Shown one piece after another: positions 16,276 to 25,153 of a stretch of DNA of 48,168 bases. The position numbers and the translations under genes were made by a program. The notes below the pieces were generated by a model. It did not search any database. It saw only the letters and a list, made by a program, of their open reading frames with translations, and was not told the DNA's origin. The stretch is from Prevotellaceae bacterium UBA1746. GTDB taxonomy: Bacteria > Bacteroidota > Bacteroidia > Bacteroidales > Bacteroidaceae. Each line of letters begins with the position of its first letter. The first letter of the stretch is position 1. The stretch lies in NCBI GenBank assembly GCA_002314875.1, contig DCHS01000022.1, forward strand, positions 1-48,168, given 5' to 3'.

Positions 16276-18107
16276 GCAAAAAGGACGCAGGCACCACCAC
16301 CAGGAGCGAGCGAAAGTGTAAGGGTTGAGCCATTTCTTCCACCCACGACTTCAACCTCACGATACTGTGTTGCTGCATGATTCGTCAGATAATGTGCATC
16401 AGGAGCGTCTTCGGTGATCTTCGCACGGAAAGTCTTCGTCGGCAGGAAGTCAAGAGGAATAGTTATCGTTCGAGCTTCTTCGTTGGTAGCAGCAGCCAGA
16501 ATATATTGACCCTCAGCATTCTGACGCACGGTAACGATGCATTCGCCAATCTTTCCAGCGAGCGTCTTGCTCTCCTTCCAGGGTTGCTTATGAGCAGAGA
16601 GGAATTCGAGAAGAGAAGGGTATTTCTGGTAATATTCCGGGATATCAGGAATGACAGCTGCTCCTGAATATGTGATGAAGACACGGGCAGCCTCAGCACA
16701 GACCGTAGTGGGCACTTCCTGGTTGTTGTCCACACGTGTTGTAGGTCCCTGGCGAAGGTCAAAGAAACCGTTGTTCTGATCAATAGGACCAGCGATGTTA
16801 TTGACAAAAGCTGAGGTGACGAAAGTCTTGGGATAGAAGATCTGATGACCGTCTAGCTGCGCCTTACAATATTCTCTGGTCAAGGCATTGGGATAAGTTC
16901 GGGCCTGACCCCAGGGATGGACGGGATGATCATGGAAATCCACACAAAGATGATGCTTTGCACAAAGACGGGTAATGTTAACCGTTTTCGTGTTGCGTTC
17001 CGTCGGAGAACCTTCCATAAAACCGTATTTCACACCCGCAGCACCCCAAGATTCATATTGTTTCAGCGTCTCTTCAATGGGGTAGTTACTGCCAGCTACA
17101 TCGTTGAGATAGAGCCATACACCGATGCCTTTGGACTTGCCATAGTCGATGATACGTTGAACGTCGCGTGCCTTTTCGCCTGTCACCGGATTGGAATCCT
17201 TTTCGAATTCAGGACCATACCAATTGGCATCGAGGACAAGACCAGTAAATCCTTGTTTCTTAGCAAAATCTATCATGCGCACCCATGACTCGTAATTCAT
17301 GCCGTAATGGAAATCCTCCCAAACAGCACCGTCAATTCGCCAGTCCCAAAGATAGGTTCCCGGCTTTACCCAAGTGAAATCTCCTTTCGGTTCAGGATTG
17401 AGGAGTTCAAGGATATGAGAGTCGACGAGCGTTCCCGGAGTTCGGCCAAACATCACAACGCGCCATGCCGAAGCATCGCCTTGATGATACTGCGTTTCTT
17501 CGGAAATAATGTCAAATCGTTTACTTCCTGCCTCGGAGCGTAAAAGGAGCGGTTTGCCCTGATACAGACAGGCCTCATGAACCGCGAGATAGAGCTGATC
17601 GTTGCATTCAACCGTCATCACGGGTTGTCGGTTGCCGTCAGCATCGTTCAGAGGTTCCGGACCGATATTGTGGTTCTCGCCGTTGTAATACCAAGCGGTA
17701 TAGTTTCCTGCGAAATTGAAGTCGCTCGTCTCTTTCCAGACCACCGTTTCTGCGGTGTTGACACAGCGCCAGGCAAAGCCGTCGTTATAAGCACGGAACT
17801 CGAAGGTTTTATCGTTATAAACAAGACTCAAGGCATTATAATCATCGCGAACCTCGCTGCGTTTTCCCCAAAGAGGTGTCCACACACCACGATGCTTCGT
17901 CTTTGTCATCTTGGGTTTACCGTAAGCCGTAAAGCCGATCTTGGAATCCTTCAGTACCGTCGTTCCGTCGATGGTCAGAGAATAGGACAATCTTTCATTT
18001 ACCGATATCGTCATCACCGCCTTACCATCCTGCGTTTTGAGACGGTAGTCACGGGCTAATGAACTTGTAGCAATGCAGAGAGAAACGAAGAGAAAAAGGT
18101 AGCGCAT
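16266..18107 (-). CDS. Glycoside hydrolase family 97 protein
   Basis: A 613-residue secreted protein (signal peptide about 1-18). It has the GH97 layout: N-terminal beta-sandwich, central (beta/alpha)8 barrel, short C-terminal beta domain. Family segments include the N-terminal YGKPKM..KHRGVW, YYNGENHNIGPEP, RIDGAVWEDFHYGMNYESW, GFTGLVLDANWYGPE, and TYPNALTREY. The family contains inverting alpha-glucosidases (SusB) and retaining alpha-galactosidases. Here the retaining-type VDF nucleophile position reads YGF (361-363), and the barrel-end motif reads VDFHDHP (389-395) where SusB has DAHEP, so the subtype is unclear. It lies 58 nt after the M60-like gene, likely the same transcript. Confidence 0.88.
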   Translation of the reverse strand: MRYLFLFVSLCIATSSLARDYRLKTQDGKAVMTISVNERLSYSLTIDGTTVLKDSKIGFTAYGKPKMTKTKHRGVWTPLWGKRSEVRDDYNALSLVYNDKTFEFRAYNDGFAWRCVNTAETVVWKETSDFNFAGNYTAWYYNGENHNIGPEPLNDADGNRQPVMTVECNDQLYLAVHEACLYQGKPLLLRSEAGSKRFDIISEETQYHQGDASAWRVVMFGRTPGTLVDSHILELLNPEPKGDFTWVKPGTYLWDWRIDGAVWEDFHYGMNYESWVRMIDFAKKQGFTGLVLDANWYGPEFEKDSNPVTGEKARDVQRIIDYGKSKGIGVWLYLNDVAGSNYPIEETLKQYESWGAAGVKYGFMEGSPTERNTKTVNITRLCAKHHLCVDFHDHPVHPWGQARTYPNALTREYCKAQLDGHQIFYPKTFVTSAFVNNIAGPIDQNNGFFDLRQGPTTRVDNNQEVPTTVCAEAARVFITYSGAAVIPDIPEYYQKYPSLLEFLSAHKQPWKESKTLAGKIGECIVTVRQNAEGQYILAAATNEEARTITIPLDFLPTKTFRAKITEDAPDAHYLTNHAATQYREVEVVGGRNGSTLTLSLAPGGGACVLFAPF

Positions 18108-18165
18108 GAGCCTTGATATTAATAAAATCTAAAATCTATAATCTTTATTTTATATACTTAATAAA

Positions 18166-21100
18166 TCATTTCACCACCTTTTTGCCATTAACGACATAGA
18201 TGCCACCAGGACGAGGCGTGGAAATGCGACGGCCCTGGAGATCATAGATGACGGGAGAATGGTAGACAGATGAGTTTGAATCAAGGGTATCTGCCTCGAT
18301 GGTATTGATACCGAGAACATATTCCTCTTCAGAAGCAAAGACCTTGTGGTCACTGAGATCACCATAGGCAGCAACGATGGTAATGGCTGCTTTGCGAAGC
18401 GTTGCAGGCAGTGTAAAACTCTTTTCGTTACTGAGGAAGACTAACTTGCCGCTTTCATCATAAACCTTGAAACCGACAGCATCGCCGACACTGTGGAAGG
18501 TGACGAGACCGGTGGATGTGTTGAGGTTGTAATAGTCAGCATATTTCTCAGGCTTTTCACCAGTGAACATGGTGAAGAGACCGAGGTCACCGGCAGTGCC
18601 GAACTTGGAACCTTCGTAGGTACAGCAGTTCACACGATTGCCGGAATAGCCTGTGGTATAGAAACTTGCGGAGGGCTCAACGGGAGTAGCCTTGATATGG
18701 TCGTCGATGAACATGATGTTGCCAGACTTCTTGGGATACTGGCTGAGATATTCACGTGTTTCGTCAATCATCTGCTGGGTGGTGAACATCCAATAGTTGG
18801 CATAGTCACCGATATGGTAGTTGTCGATAGGCTCGAAGAAACCGTAGGCTTCGAAGAACTCCGTAAGATCTTCGCCGAGGACATCACAGACATTCTTTGC
18901 GAAGAGGAGATAGTCCTGTGTACCCTTGACGCGATAACCGCCATTGATGGTTTCATCACCGTCCTTTGCCGTCAGCGAATCGTCCCAAAGGGCTCTGGGT
19001 GTCATAGGAACGGCACGCATCTTCTTGAAAAGTTCACCGAGGAAACCCTTGTGATGACCTAAGTATTCATAGTAGAGATAGAGCTGGAAATAGAGGCGTG
19101 TACCGACGGTGATGTCGCGGTAGTTCCAGGGATCGCAATTGTTAAAATGCTCGAAATTCTTAATAGGACTGCGATAACGTGTTGTGGAAACACCCTGTTC
19201 CCAGAGATTGATGTTTGAGAACATATTGTTGGAACTTTCCGTGGTTCCAGCCATACGGATCGGTTCCTGATGGCTGTGACCCATTTCATGAGAAGGCCCC
19301 CAGAGCGTACCACCTTCATTGCCGTCATTCTGCGTCGTCAGTTTGCTGTACGAAAGAATGGTGGGAAGGGTATCGTCGTTGTAGTAAGTACCATTTGTGG
19401 AGGCATACATGTAACTGCTGCCCATGGAGAAAGTGTTCCAGACATTGCGGAAAACATCCTGAATATCATCGAGTCCCATATAGCGGCGTTCGTTGCCATT
19501 GATATGGTCCCAGATTTCAACAACCTCTCGCATCTTGGTCTCATTGATGCCTTTCACGACATCCGTTGTCCAAAGATGAACCAGATTCTCGCTCTTGAGA
19601 TTGAGGACGGGACATCCCAGGAGCTGGTCTTTGAGAATTGCCCAGTCTTCGTTTGTCATACCGCGGGTGATATCGAAATAACCGGCAAGACGACCACCTT
19701 CAATATGGATGGTCTGGTCGGGGAACTTGCTCAATACAGCACCGTTATTGGCCTGATAATAAATGTAAAGACTGCTGGGTTCGGTGACCGTGATGAGATT
19801 GAGACCGGCCTTGAGGGTCACCTGCGTACCCTTGCGGTGTTCAGAAGCAGGATATTCCGTGCTGACAAGTTCAGCAGCGAGAGAGGAACCGGAAGGCGCA
19901 GCGTTGTTACAGAAGATATAGAGGACATCACCCGTATTGGCATAGATACCCGTGGGGTTGGAAAGATGGCCCATTTCATAACTGCAACCCACATATTTCT
20001 TCGCATTCATCAGACTGGGGTCGGAATAAACCTTGTAGTCTGCTATGCGGAAAAACTTTTCGAAACCTGCCTTGTAGCCTGTCTTGGGATTGGTGTAGAC
20101 TTCCCAGGAATCGTTCTTAATCTTCTGAGCCATACGGACAAATGTCGTAGGAATGGAAACCTCACGCATGGCTTCGTAGAGTTCGTCATCGCTCATTGCC
20201 TGATATTCATCCTTCAACTTTGTACAAGCCTGATCAGCAAAGAATTTCTTCAAGTTGGTGTTGACGGTGGAGGTGTTCTTGGTTGCCAGGTATTCGTCAT
20301 AAGCATCCTGAGCAGCCTGAACGTCAGCATCGGTGATATCCAACTTATAAGCCAGCCACTGTGCATTCTGGTCGGTGATGGCACCATTGTTGACTACACC
20401 GTCAGTGGCAAAGAGACCATTGGTAGTCTTGGACATCTCGTAGATGGTCGTCGTTGTCATCCATTCGTAGTTGCCGACACCGAGACCCATTTCGCTGGAA
20501 GCAGCGTTTGAGGTGGTGTTGTACTGGCCGTTTGTGCTCGTTCCCTTACGGGAGATACAGCGGTTTGTATAGATATTTCGGATATTGAAAGAACCCTTTT
20601 CCTCGTTGGCAACCTCGACTTTCCACATCTGGGAATAAGCTGTTTCGCTGGTTTCGAGGGTGATGAGCTTATTGTTCAGAGAAGAAGTCGTTGAGATGTT
20701 CTCCGTCAATGCTTCACCATTTGCAAGATTGATGAAACGGTAATAGCTGCCGACCTCAGGCTGTGAGTAACCCAGTTGGGCGGTGATATGGTCACGGACC
20801 TCGGAGTAAGGAGTCTCGCTTTCGAGGACTTCAACGAGTTTCCATTCAGAACCCTTGTCATTGGAGTAATACCAGTCCGTGAGCGAATTGTCGTTGGCGC
20901 CATTGAGATTGATACAGCAGCAGCCGTTTCTTGCCGTTCCATGCCAGAAGATGAGTTCGTCGTGCGAGGGCATGCTCATATAGTTCGGACTCAGTTCAGC
21001 ATTCCAAACCTGCTTGCTGGAACCAGAGGTATAGTTGGTCTGTAGGAATTTTCCTGAGCCGGCATTGCGGAGGGTGACACCGCCGAGGACAGGTTCGATA

Positions 21101-21792
21101 ATCCAATACTGGTACATTTTGTCAGCGCCTGTGGTCTGAGCAGCAGCAGAGACTACACCGCTGGCATTTTCTGTGATATAGCGGCCCGTGTTGCGGACAT
21201 TCTGAAGACGGAACAAGCCACCCTTGGAGAGATTGTAGATGGCGCGATAGTCGGGATAGACATAGTCAAGATCGTAGAAATTCACTTCGTAGAGCGCCCA
21301 GTCCTGGTTGCCGTCGTTCGTTGTGTTGGCACTCCAGCCGAGGGAATTCTTACCATCGGAATCAAGACCGTAACTGCTGTCCTTGATGAACCAGTGACCG
21401 CCGCCGTTGGTATTGACGGAGAACTTACCGCCAGTGGGGCCCGTCAATTCGGCACTGTTTGTCAACGCTTTATAATAGTTGCCAAGACCAGTCTGGAGGG
21501 TATAGGATGTTCCGGACGGTACGAATTTCACGAGGTAGGGAGCCAAAGCTTTACCGGCAAGACCGTATTGGGGTTCAACACTCGTATTGGTAATTTTGTT
21601 CGCACTCTCGTAGGCATAGACCTTTCGGCCACGGTTATAGAGCACATACCACGAGTCTGTGTTGAGCTGTGTGGCAGAGGTGTTGGAATAACTCGTCGGC
21701 TTCATCGCCTCCTCTTGGGTTAACTGTGCAAAAAGACTGCCCGGAGCAGCAACACCGAGGACGGTCAGCAGAATGATAATGATTCGCTTCAT
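18166..21792 (-). CDS. Secreted M60-like (enhancin-type) metallopeptidase with T9SS-type tail
   Basis: 1208 residues from the ATG at 21792, which starts a clear signal peptide (MKRIIIILLTVLGVAAPGSLFA). An upstream in-frame start gives a hydrophilic lead and is rejected. The N-terminal half (about 60-480) has repeated beta-trefoil or ricin-like carbohydrate-binding segments with recurrent W and 'xYIT' patterns. The peptidase domain carries HEMGH (835-839) with a likely third ligand Glu852 in MAGTTESSNN, the gluzincin pattern of M60-like proteases that cleave mucin-type O-glycoproteins. The C-terminus reads YDLQGRRI...GGIYVVNGKKVVK. With the neighbouring sialidase and GH97 this suggests mucin attack. 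It is the first gene of a minus-strand cluster with GH97 and the lipoprotein. Confidence 0.9.
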   Translation of the reverse strand: MKRIIIILLTVLGVAAPGSLFAQLTQEEAMKPTSYSNTSATQLNTDSWYVLYNRGRKVYAYESANKITNTSVEPQYGLAGKALAPYLVKFVPSGTSYTLQTGLGNYYKALTNSAELTGPTGGKFSVNTNGGGHWFIKDSSYGLDSDGKNSLGWSANTTNDGNQDWALYEVNFYDLDYVYPDYRAIYNLSKGGLFRLQNVRNTGRYITENASGVVSAAAQTTGADKMYQYWIIEPVLGGVTLRNAGSGKFLQTNYTSGSSKQVWNAELSPNYMSMPSHDELIFWHGTARNGCCCINLNGANDNSLTDWYYSNDKGSEWKLVEVLESETPYSEVRDHITAQLGYSQPEVGSYYRFINLANGEALTENISTTSSLNNKLITLETSETAYSQMWKVEVANEEKGSFNIRNIYTNRCISRKGTSTNGQYNTTSNAASSEMGLGVGNYEWMTTTTIYEMSKTTNGLFATDGVVNNGAITDQNAQWLAYKLDITDADVQAAQDAYDEYLATKNTSTVNTNLKKFFADQACTKLKDEYQAMSDDELYEAMREVSIPTTFVRMAQKIKNDSWEVYTNPKTGYKAGFEKFFRIADYKVYSDPSLMNAKKYVGCSYEMGHLSNPTGIYANTGDVLYIFCNNAAPSGSSLAAELVSTEYPASEHRKGTQVTLKAGLNLITVTEPSSLYIYYQANNGAVLSKFPDQTIHIEGGRLAGYFDITRGMTNEDWAILKDQLLGCPVLNLKSENLVHLWTTDVVKGINETKMREVVEIWDHINGNERRYMGLDDIQDVFRNVWNTFSMGSSYMYASTNGTYYNDDTLPTILSYSKLTTQNDGNEGGTLWGPSHEMGHSHQEPIRMAGTTESSNNMFSNINLWEQGVSTTRYRSPIKNFEHFNNCDPWNYRDITVGTRLYFQLYLYYEYLGHHKGFLGELFKKMRAVPMTPRALWDDSLTAKDGDETINGGYRVKGTQDYLLFAKNVCDVLGEDLTEFFEAYGFFEPIDNYHIGDYANYWMFTTQQMIDETREYLSQYPKKSGNIMFIDDHIKATPVEPSASFYTTGYSGNRVNCCTYEGSKFGTAGDLGLFTMFTGEKPEKYADYYNLNTSTGLVTFHSVGDAVGFKVYDESGKLVFLSNEKSFTLPATLRKAAITIVAAYGDLSDHKVFASEEEYVLGINTIEADTLDSNSSVYHSPVIYDLQGRRISTPRPGGIYVVNGKKVVK

Positions 21793-21876
21793 TATAATAG
21801 TGATTTGTGATTCTTTGATGTATGGTTGAATACAGCCTTTCGGCTTTTGATTATAGTTTCGTGTGTTTTTCGTCTG

Positions 21877-21884
21877 CAAATTTA
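21877..21884 (-). promoter_or_regulatory. Candidate -7 box for the M60-like gene
   Basis: TAAATTTG on the minus strand, giving a leader of about 80 nt. The nearest TTTG upstream (21901-21898) is only 13 bp away, so the -33 element is doubtful. Confidence 0.35.
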
Positions 21885-21936
21885 CTAAAAATTTAGGCAA
21901 AGAAGGGGGGTATTCCTCTAAATATTATAGTAAAAC

Positions 21937-21967
21937 TTGCTTTTTCCCATGAAAAGATGTAAATTTG
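21937..21967 (+). promoter_or_regulatory. Promoter of ogt
   Basis: TTG (21937-21939), 20 bp, TAAATTTG (21960-21967), with the ATG only 17 bases beyond the box, so the leader is very short. Confidence 0.7.
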
Positions 21968-21983
21968 CAGCAAAATATAGAAT

Positions 21984-22481
21984 ATGGCCCGTTATTACAG
22001 TCTTTATGAGTCGCCGGTTGGGACGCTTTGCATGGTGTCTGACGGTGAAGCATTGACCCACTTGTCTTTTCTTGGACAAAAGTATGCCAAAGACCATGCG
22101 GACTGCGAAGAAAAGTGGACATTGCCTGTTTTTGATGACACCAGACGATGGCTCGATCTTTATTTCCAAGGTCAGGATCCCGGCTTTTGGCCGAAAATGA
22201 AAGTAGAAGGATCAGAGTTTAGACAGCTGGTGTGCCAACTCATGCTGATGATACCTTTCGGGGGCACGACAACCTATGGTGAGATCGCCCGTGAGGTGGC
22301 CAGGAGGACAGGTCGGAAGACGATGTCGTCGCAGGCTGTCGGCGGTGCTGTTGGCCACAATCCCATTGGCATCATCATCCCTTGTCACCGCGTCCTTGGC
22401 AGTAACGGTTCCCTTACTGGTTATGCCGGTGGTCTTGAACGAAAAGAATATCTGTTACAATTAGAAGGAATTTTGTTATGA
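21984..22481 (+). CDS. ogt: Methylated-DNA-protein-cysteine methyltransferase
   Basis: A suicide DNA-repair protein that takes the alkyl group from O6-alkylguanine onto its own cysteine. 165 residues. The active-site motif IIPCHRVLGSNGSLTGYAGGLERKEYLL is complete, preceded by the DNA-binding helix-turn-helix region TTYGEIAREVARRTG...SQAVGGAVGHNP. No Ada-type N-terminal regulatory domain is present, so this is the Ogt type. The stop overlaps the start of the next gene (ATGA), so the two are translationally coupled despite unrelated roles. Confidence 0.95.
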   Translation: MARYYSLYESPVGTLCMVSDGEALTHLSFLGQKYAKDHADCEEKWTLPVFDDTRRWLDLYFQGQDPGFWPKMKVEGSEFRQLVCQLMLMIPFGGTTTYGEIAREVARRTGRKTMSSQAVGGAVGHNPIGIIIPCHRVLGSNGSLTGYAGGLERKEYLLQLEGILL

Positions 22482-23611
22482 ACAGAATCATCATTACCAT
22501 AGCCATGCTGCTTTCGGGGTTAACTGCCTCGGCGCAGTTCAATGTGGAGAATCCTGCTGTACAAGAGTATATGCAGGGTTCCAAGGCATCGTTTTCTGTA
22601 GTTGAAGGCAACTTTGGCCAGCAGTATTTCGACACCCAGCGCGATTTCCGTGCTGACCAGCCCAACGATACTACCATTGTCTTCAAAGAATCAGCGAAGA
22701 AGGTAGAGGTTTATCAGGATATGAAGAAGGTACAGTCTGTCACCTTAAAAGGACAGAACGAAATCACCTTGACAAATCTTGTTCCAGGTTGCAAGTACCG
22801 CTGTATGGTCACAACGAAAGATAACAAGACGGTTGCCTATCGCTTTACCACTTGTGGCCAGGTGCGAATGATCAAGCTAGATCGCGGTTTCAATATCCGT
22901 GATTTGGGAGGTTGGAAAGGTCTTAACGGCAAGACGGTTCGTTATGAGTGGTTATACCGCGGTGGTAGTCTCGGTGGTTCTGATATGGACGGTAAGACGA
23001 GCGATATCACAGATGCTGACCGTAAGGAATTGTATCGCCTTGGTATTCGTGCTCAACTTGATCTCCGTGCTGCGACCAATGGTGGAAAATATAGCGGAGA
23101 GTCCAGCCTCCATTCTTATTCCCAGGGAAAAACCACGCTTACTGATGCTGATTTTAAGAACATCATGACGGACTACGGTGCTTATGACGAAGATGCCTCT
23201 GTGGTCGAGGATATCGCTTGGATTATCGCTAAACTTCGTCAGGGTAAACCGGTGTATTTCAATTGCCGGCAAGGTGCTGACAGAACGGGAACGATAGCCT
23301 TCATTATCGAAGGACTTCTCGGCTGTTATGATTATCAGACGGCTTCTGGCGGCAACCAGATGGCGCTCGACTACGAATTGACGGGTTTCTCCGGTGCCAA
23401 CGAGGTGGACAACTGGAAAGTCTCTACGAGTTACCGCGGTGCCAGCGAGGCCTATAACAATACGCACAAGCTTTTTAGAAAGATTCTCGACCTTGACAAG
23501 GGCTCCATCCAGAAGAGTTGCTACTATTACCTCAACCAGCGTTTCGCCGATAAAGGAATCACCATTCCGAGCGAAGACCTGGACTGGTTTATCGGGTTTA
23601 TGCTGAAGTAA
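22478..23611 (+). CDS. Secreted tyrosine-protein phosphatase (Y_phosphatase3-like)
   Basis: 377 residues with a signal peptide (1-19, cut after ASA). An N-terminal domain of about 100 residues resembles an Ig/Fn3 fold (VTLKGQNEITLTNLVPGCKYRCMV). The C-terminal domain matches bacterial tyrosine/dual-specificity phosphatases: NIRDLGGWKG...VRYEWLYRGGSL, LRAQLDLR-type strand, and the signature Cys263-RQGAD-Arg269-TG, i.e. C-x5-R with catalytic Cys and Arg present. It should act in the periplasm or outside the cell; the substrate is unknown. It overlaps ogt by 4 nt. Beyond its stop the frame stays open for 24 codons of Gly-rich repeat before a TGA. Confidence 0.85.
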   Translation: MNRIIITIAMLLSGLTASAQFNVENPAVQEYMQGSKASFSVVEGNFGQQYFDTQRDFRADQPNDTTIVFKESAKKVEVYQDMKKVQSVTLKGQNEITLTNLVPGCKYRCMVTTKDNKTVAYRFTTCGQVRMIKLDRGFNIRDLGGWKGLNGKTVRYEWLYRGGSLGGSDMDGKTSDITDADRKELYRLGIRAQLDLRAATNGGKYSGESSLHSYSQGKTTLTDADFKNIMTDYGAYDEDASVVEDIAWIIAKLRQGKPVYFNCRQGADRTGTIAFIIEGLLGCYDYQTASGGNQMALDYELTGFSGANEVDNWKVSTSYRGASEAYNNTHKLFRKILDLDKGSIQKSCYYYLNQRFADKGITIPSEDLDWFIGFMLK

Positions 23612-23613
23612 GG

Positions 23614-23703
23614 TTACGGTGGTTCCGGAGGTTCCGGATTTACCGGAAGTTCCGGAAATACCGGACATTCCGGACATTCCGGATGATCCGGACATTCCGA
23701 ACG
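23614..23703. repeat. 9-bp minisatellite (TTCCGGAnn), about 10 units
   Basis: Ten consecutive 9-mers variant on TTCCGGACA, with outer units degenerate (TTACGGTGG first, TTCCGAACG last). Each unit centres on the palindrome TCCGGA. Because 9 is a multiple of three, the frame reads Gly-X-Ser/Thr repeats on either strand. Confidence 0.9.
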
Positions 23704-23707
23704 CAAT

Positions 23708-23715
23708 TAATTTTG
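23708..23715 (+). promoter_or_regulatory. Candidate -7 box for the 462-residue adhesin-like gene
   Basis: TAATTTTG, 16 bases before the ATG at 23732. No TTTG lies at the proper distance; the minisatellite occupies that position. Confidence 0.4.
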
Positions 23716-23731
23716 CTCAAACTAAAACAAT

Positions 23732-25120
23732 ATGAAACAATTATACGCATTTCTTTTCTTTGGCTTATCATCATTCTGTGTTAATGCTCAGGATATTAAC
23801 TATAATCTTGCTAACGAATCAGAGACTGCTGGCTGGCAGGTGCAGGATTTGAATAACGACGGTACGACTTGGCTGTGGAGCAGTGAGCTCGCAGGTATCA
23901 GCTACCGCGGTGACCTTGCAACTGGAGCTGCTGACGACCAACTCGTTTCACCTTCCTTTGCGGTGAAGGCCGGCGCTTTCTACTATATCACTTATGAACT
24001 GGAACAGCGTTCTGCCTTCGATGCCGATGATGTAGATGTTTTCATCATAACAGGTGAAGGCAATGAAGTGCTTAGCACGCTCAACATTAGCAATAGCACC
24101 GGAAATGGAACGCTGACAAAGACGGTTTGTTTCCTGTCCCAAGCCAGTGAGAATGTTTCGGTTATTTTCTATATCAAGACTCCTGATGCCAACGGCAGTC
24201 TTACCTTGAAGAAGATGAGCGTGGAAGCTGTGGCAGGTCAGACGCCGGAGATGGCCAAGGACTTGGCTGCTGTCAGCGAAAATGGCAGAGTGAAACTCTC
24301 TTGGACAGCACCCTCCGTTGACACCAACGGTGTTGATTTGATTAGCCCCGTTGATTTCTATATCTCTATCAATGACAACGAAGTAGGTCGCCTTTACACC
24401 CAGACTCCCGGCAGTGCCTGCGAATATGTCCTCGATGCCAGTGCTTACAGCGGTGAGGTGACGCTTGGTGTCCTTGCTGGAATCGGTGATGCTTACAGCG
24501 AAAATGCGACACTCCTCTTCAACCTTCAGGATGTTCAGGGTGAAGCCGTGCTTTTGAAGACCTATAAATGCAATTCCAGCGATGAGGTGGCAAAGTGGAA
24601 GATCTACGATAACAGCGGTGCCGGAAAGATGGTTTATGACCTAGGAACAATCTGGCTTCAGCATAAGCTCGGGAAGGCTTATGAAGAGGATGATTGGGCC
24701 ATCTCACCTTCCTTCTCGCTCAAGGCTGACGAACGCTATTTTGTACGCTATTCTGTGGCTACCAAGCGCGACTACGGTGCTACCTTCGATGTAACAGTCG
24801 GCAAGGGTACAACGACGACTGCTCAAAGTGAAGTTCTTGATCATCAGGAACTTCTCAAGCAGAACGGTGAGGGCGAATTTGATACCAAGCAGTTCAGTGT
24901 TGAAGCAAACGGCAACTATAATGTCGGATTCCATGTGACCTATGTCCAGAATGACTTCAGTCTCTACTATGTCAGTGTTTATCACATCGTTATCATCGAT
25001 GGTGTGGAGACCGCTGTAGAAGTTCCTGAGGACAATATAACTTACACTCTCGATGGTCGTAAGGTAGCCCGTCCCCAGCATGGCCTCTACATTGTCAACG
25101 GAAAGAAAATCCTGTACTAA
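23732..25120 (+). CDS. Secreted choice-of-anchor/cleaved-adhesin-type protein with T9SS-type tail
   Basis: 462 residues with a signal peptide (1-19). Two jelly-roll segments of the cleaved-adhesin or choice-of-anchor J type are visible, each with 'W...D..LVSPSF.vkaG..Y.i.y' (about 28-170, DDQLVSPSFAVKAG) or the matching 'DDWAISPSFSLKADERYFVRYS' (about 285-430). An Fn3-like segment, VKLSWTAPSVDTNG, lies between them. The tail is YTLDGRKV...GLYIVNGKKILY. Such proteins are typically surface or secreted and bind glycans or proteins; no catalytic motif is seen. The next gene has a related layout, and both are probably one transcript (33 nt gap). Confidence 0.75.
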   Translation: MKQLYAFLFFGLSSFCVNAQDINYNLANESETAGWQVQDLNNDGTTWLWSSELAGISYRGDLATGAADDQLVSPSFAVKAGAFYYITYELEQRSAFDADDVDVFIITGEGNEVLSTLNISNSTGNGTLTKTVCFLSQASENVSVIFYIKTPDANGSLTLKKMSVEAVAGQTPEMAKDLAAVSENGRVKLSWTAPSVDTNGVDLISPVDFYISINDNEVGRLYTQTPGSACEYVLDASAYSGEVTLGVLAGIGDAYSENATLLFNLQDVQGEAVLLKTYKCNSSDEVAKWKIYDNSGAGKMVYDLGTIWLQHKLGKAYEEDDWAISPSFSLKADERYFVRYSVATKRDYGATFDVTVGKGTTTTAQSEVLDHQELLKQNGEGEFDTKQFSVEANGNYNVGFHVTYVQNDFSLYYVSVYHIVIIDGVETAVEVPEDNITYTLDGRKVARPQHGLYIVNGKKILY

Positions 25121-25153
25121 GTTAAAGTAAAAAGTAAAAGTTAGGATTTTGTT

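Noticed and set aside
15693..16328. 211-codon plus-strand frame after the promoter at 15683
   Set aside because: It is the complement of an acidic lipoprotein with a lipobox and internal repeats. Its Ile/Val/Leu-rich part is simply antisense of Asp/Glu codons. Possible transcription of this strand is kept as a finding.
19270..20511. 413-codon plus-strand frame inside the M60-like gene
   Set aside because: Shadow of the metallopeptidase gene; no motif, signal peptide or promoter.
22952..23695. Minus-strand frame starting with Met-Ser-Gly repeats
   Set aside because: The repeats come from the TTCCGGAnn minisatellite, and the rest is antisense of the phosphatase gene with its C-x5-R motif.
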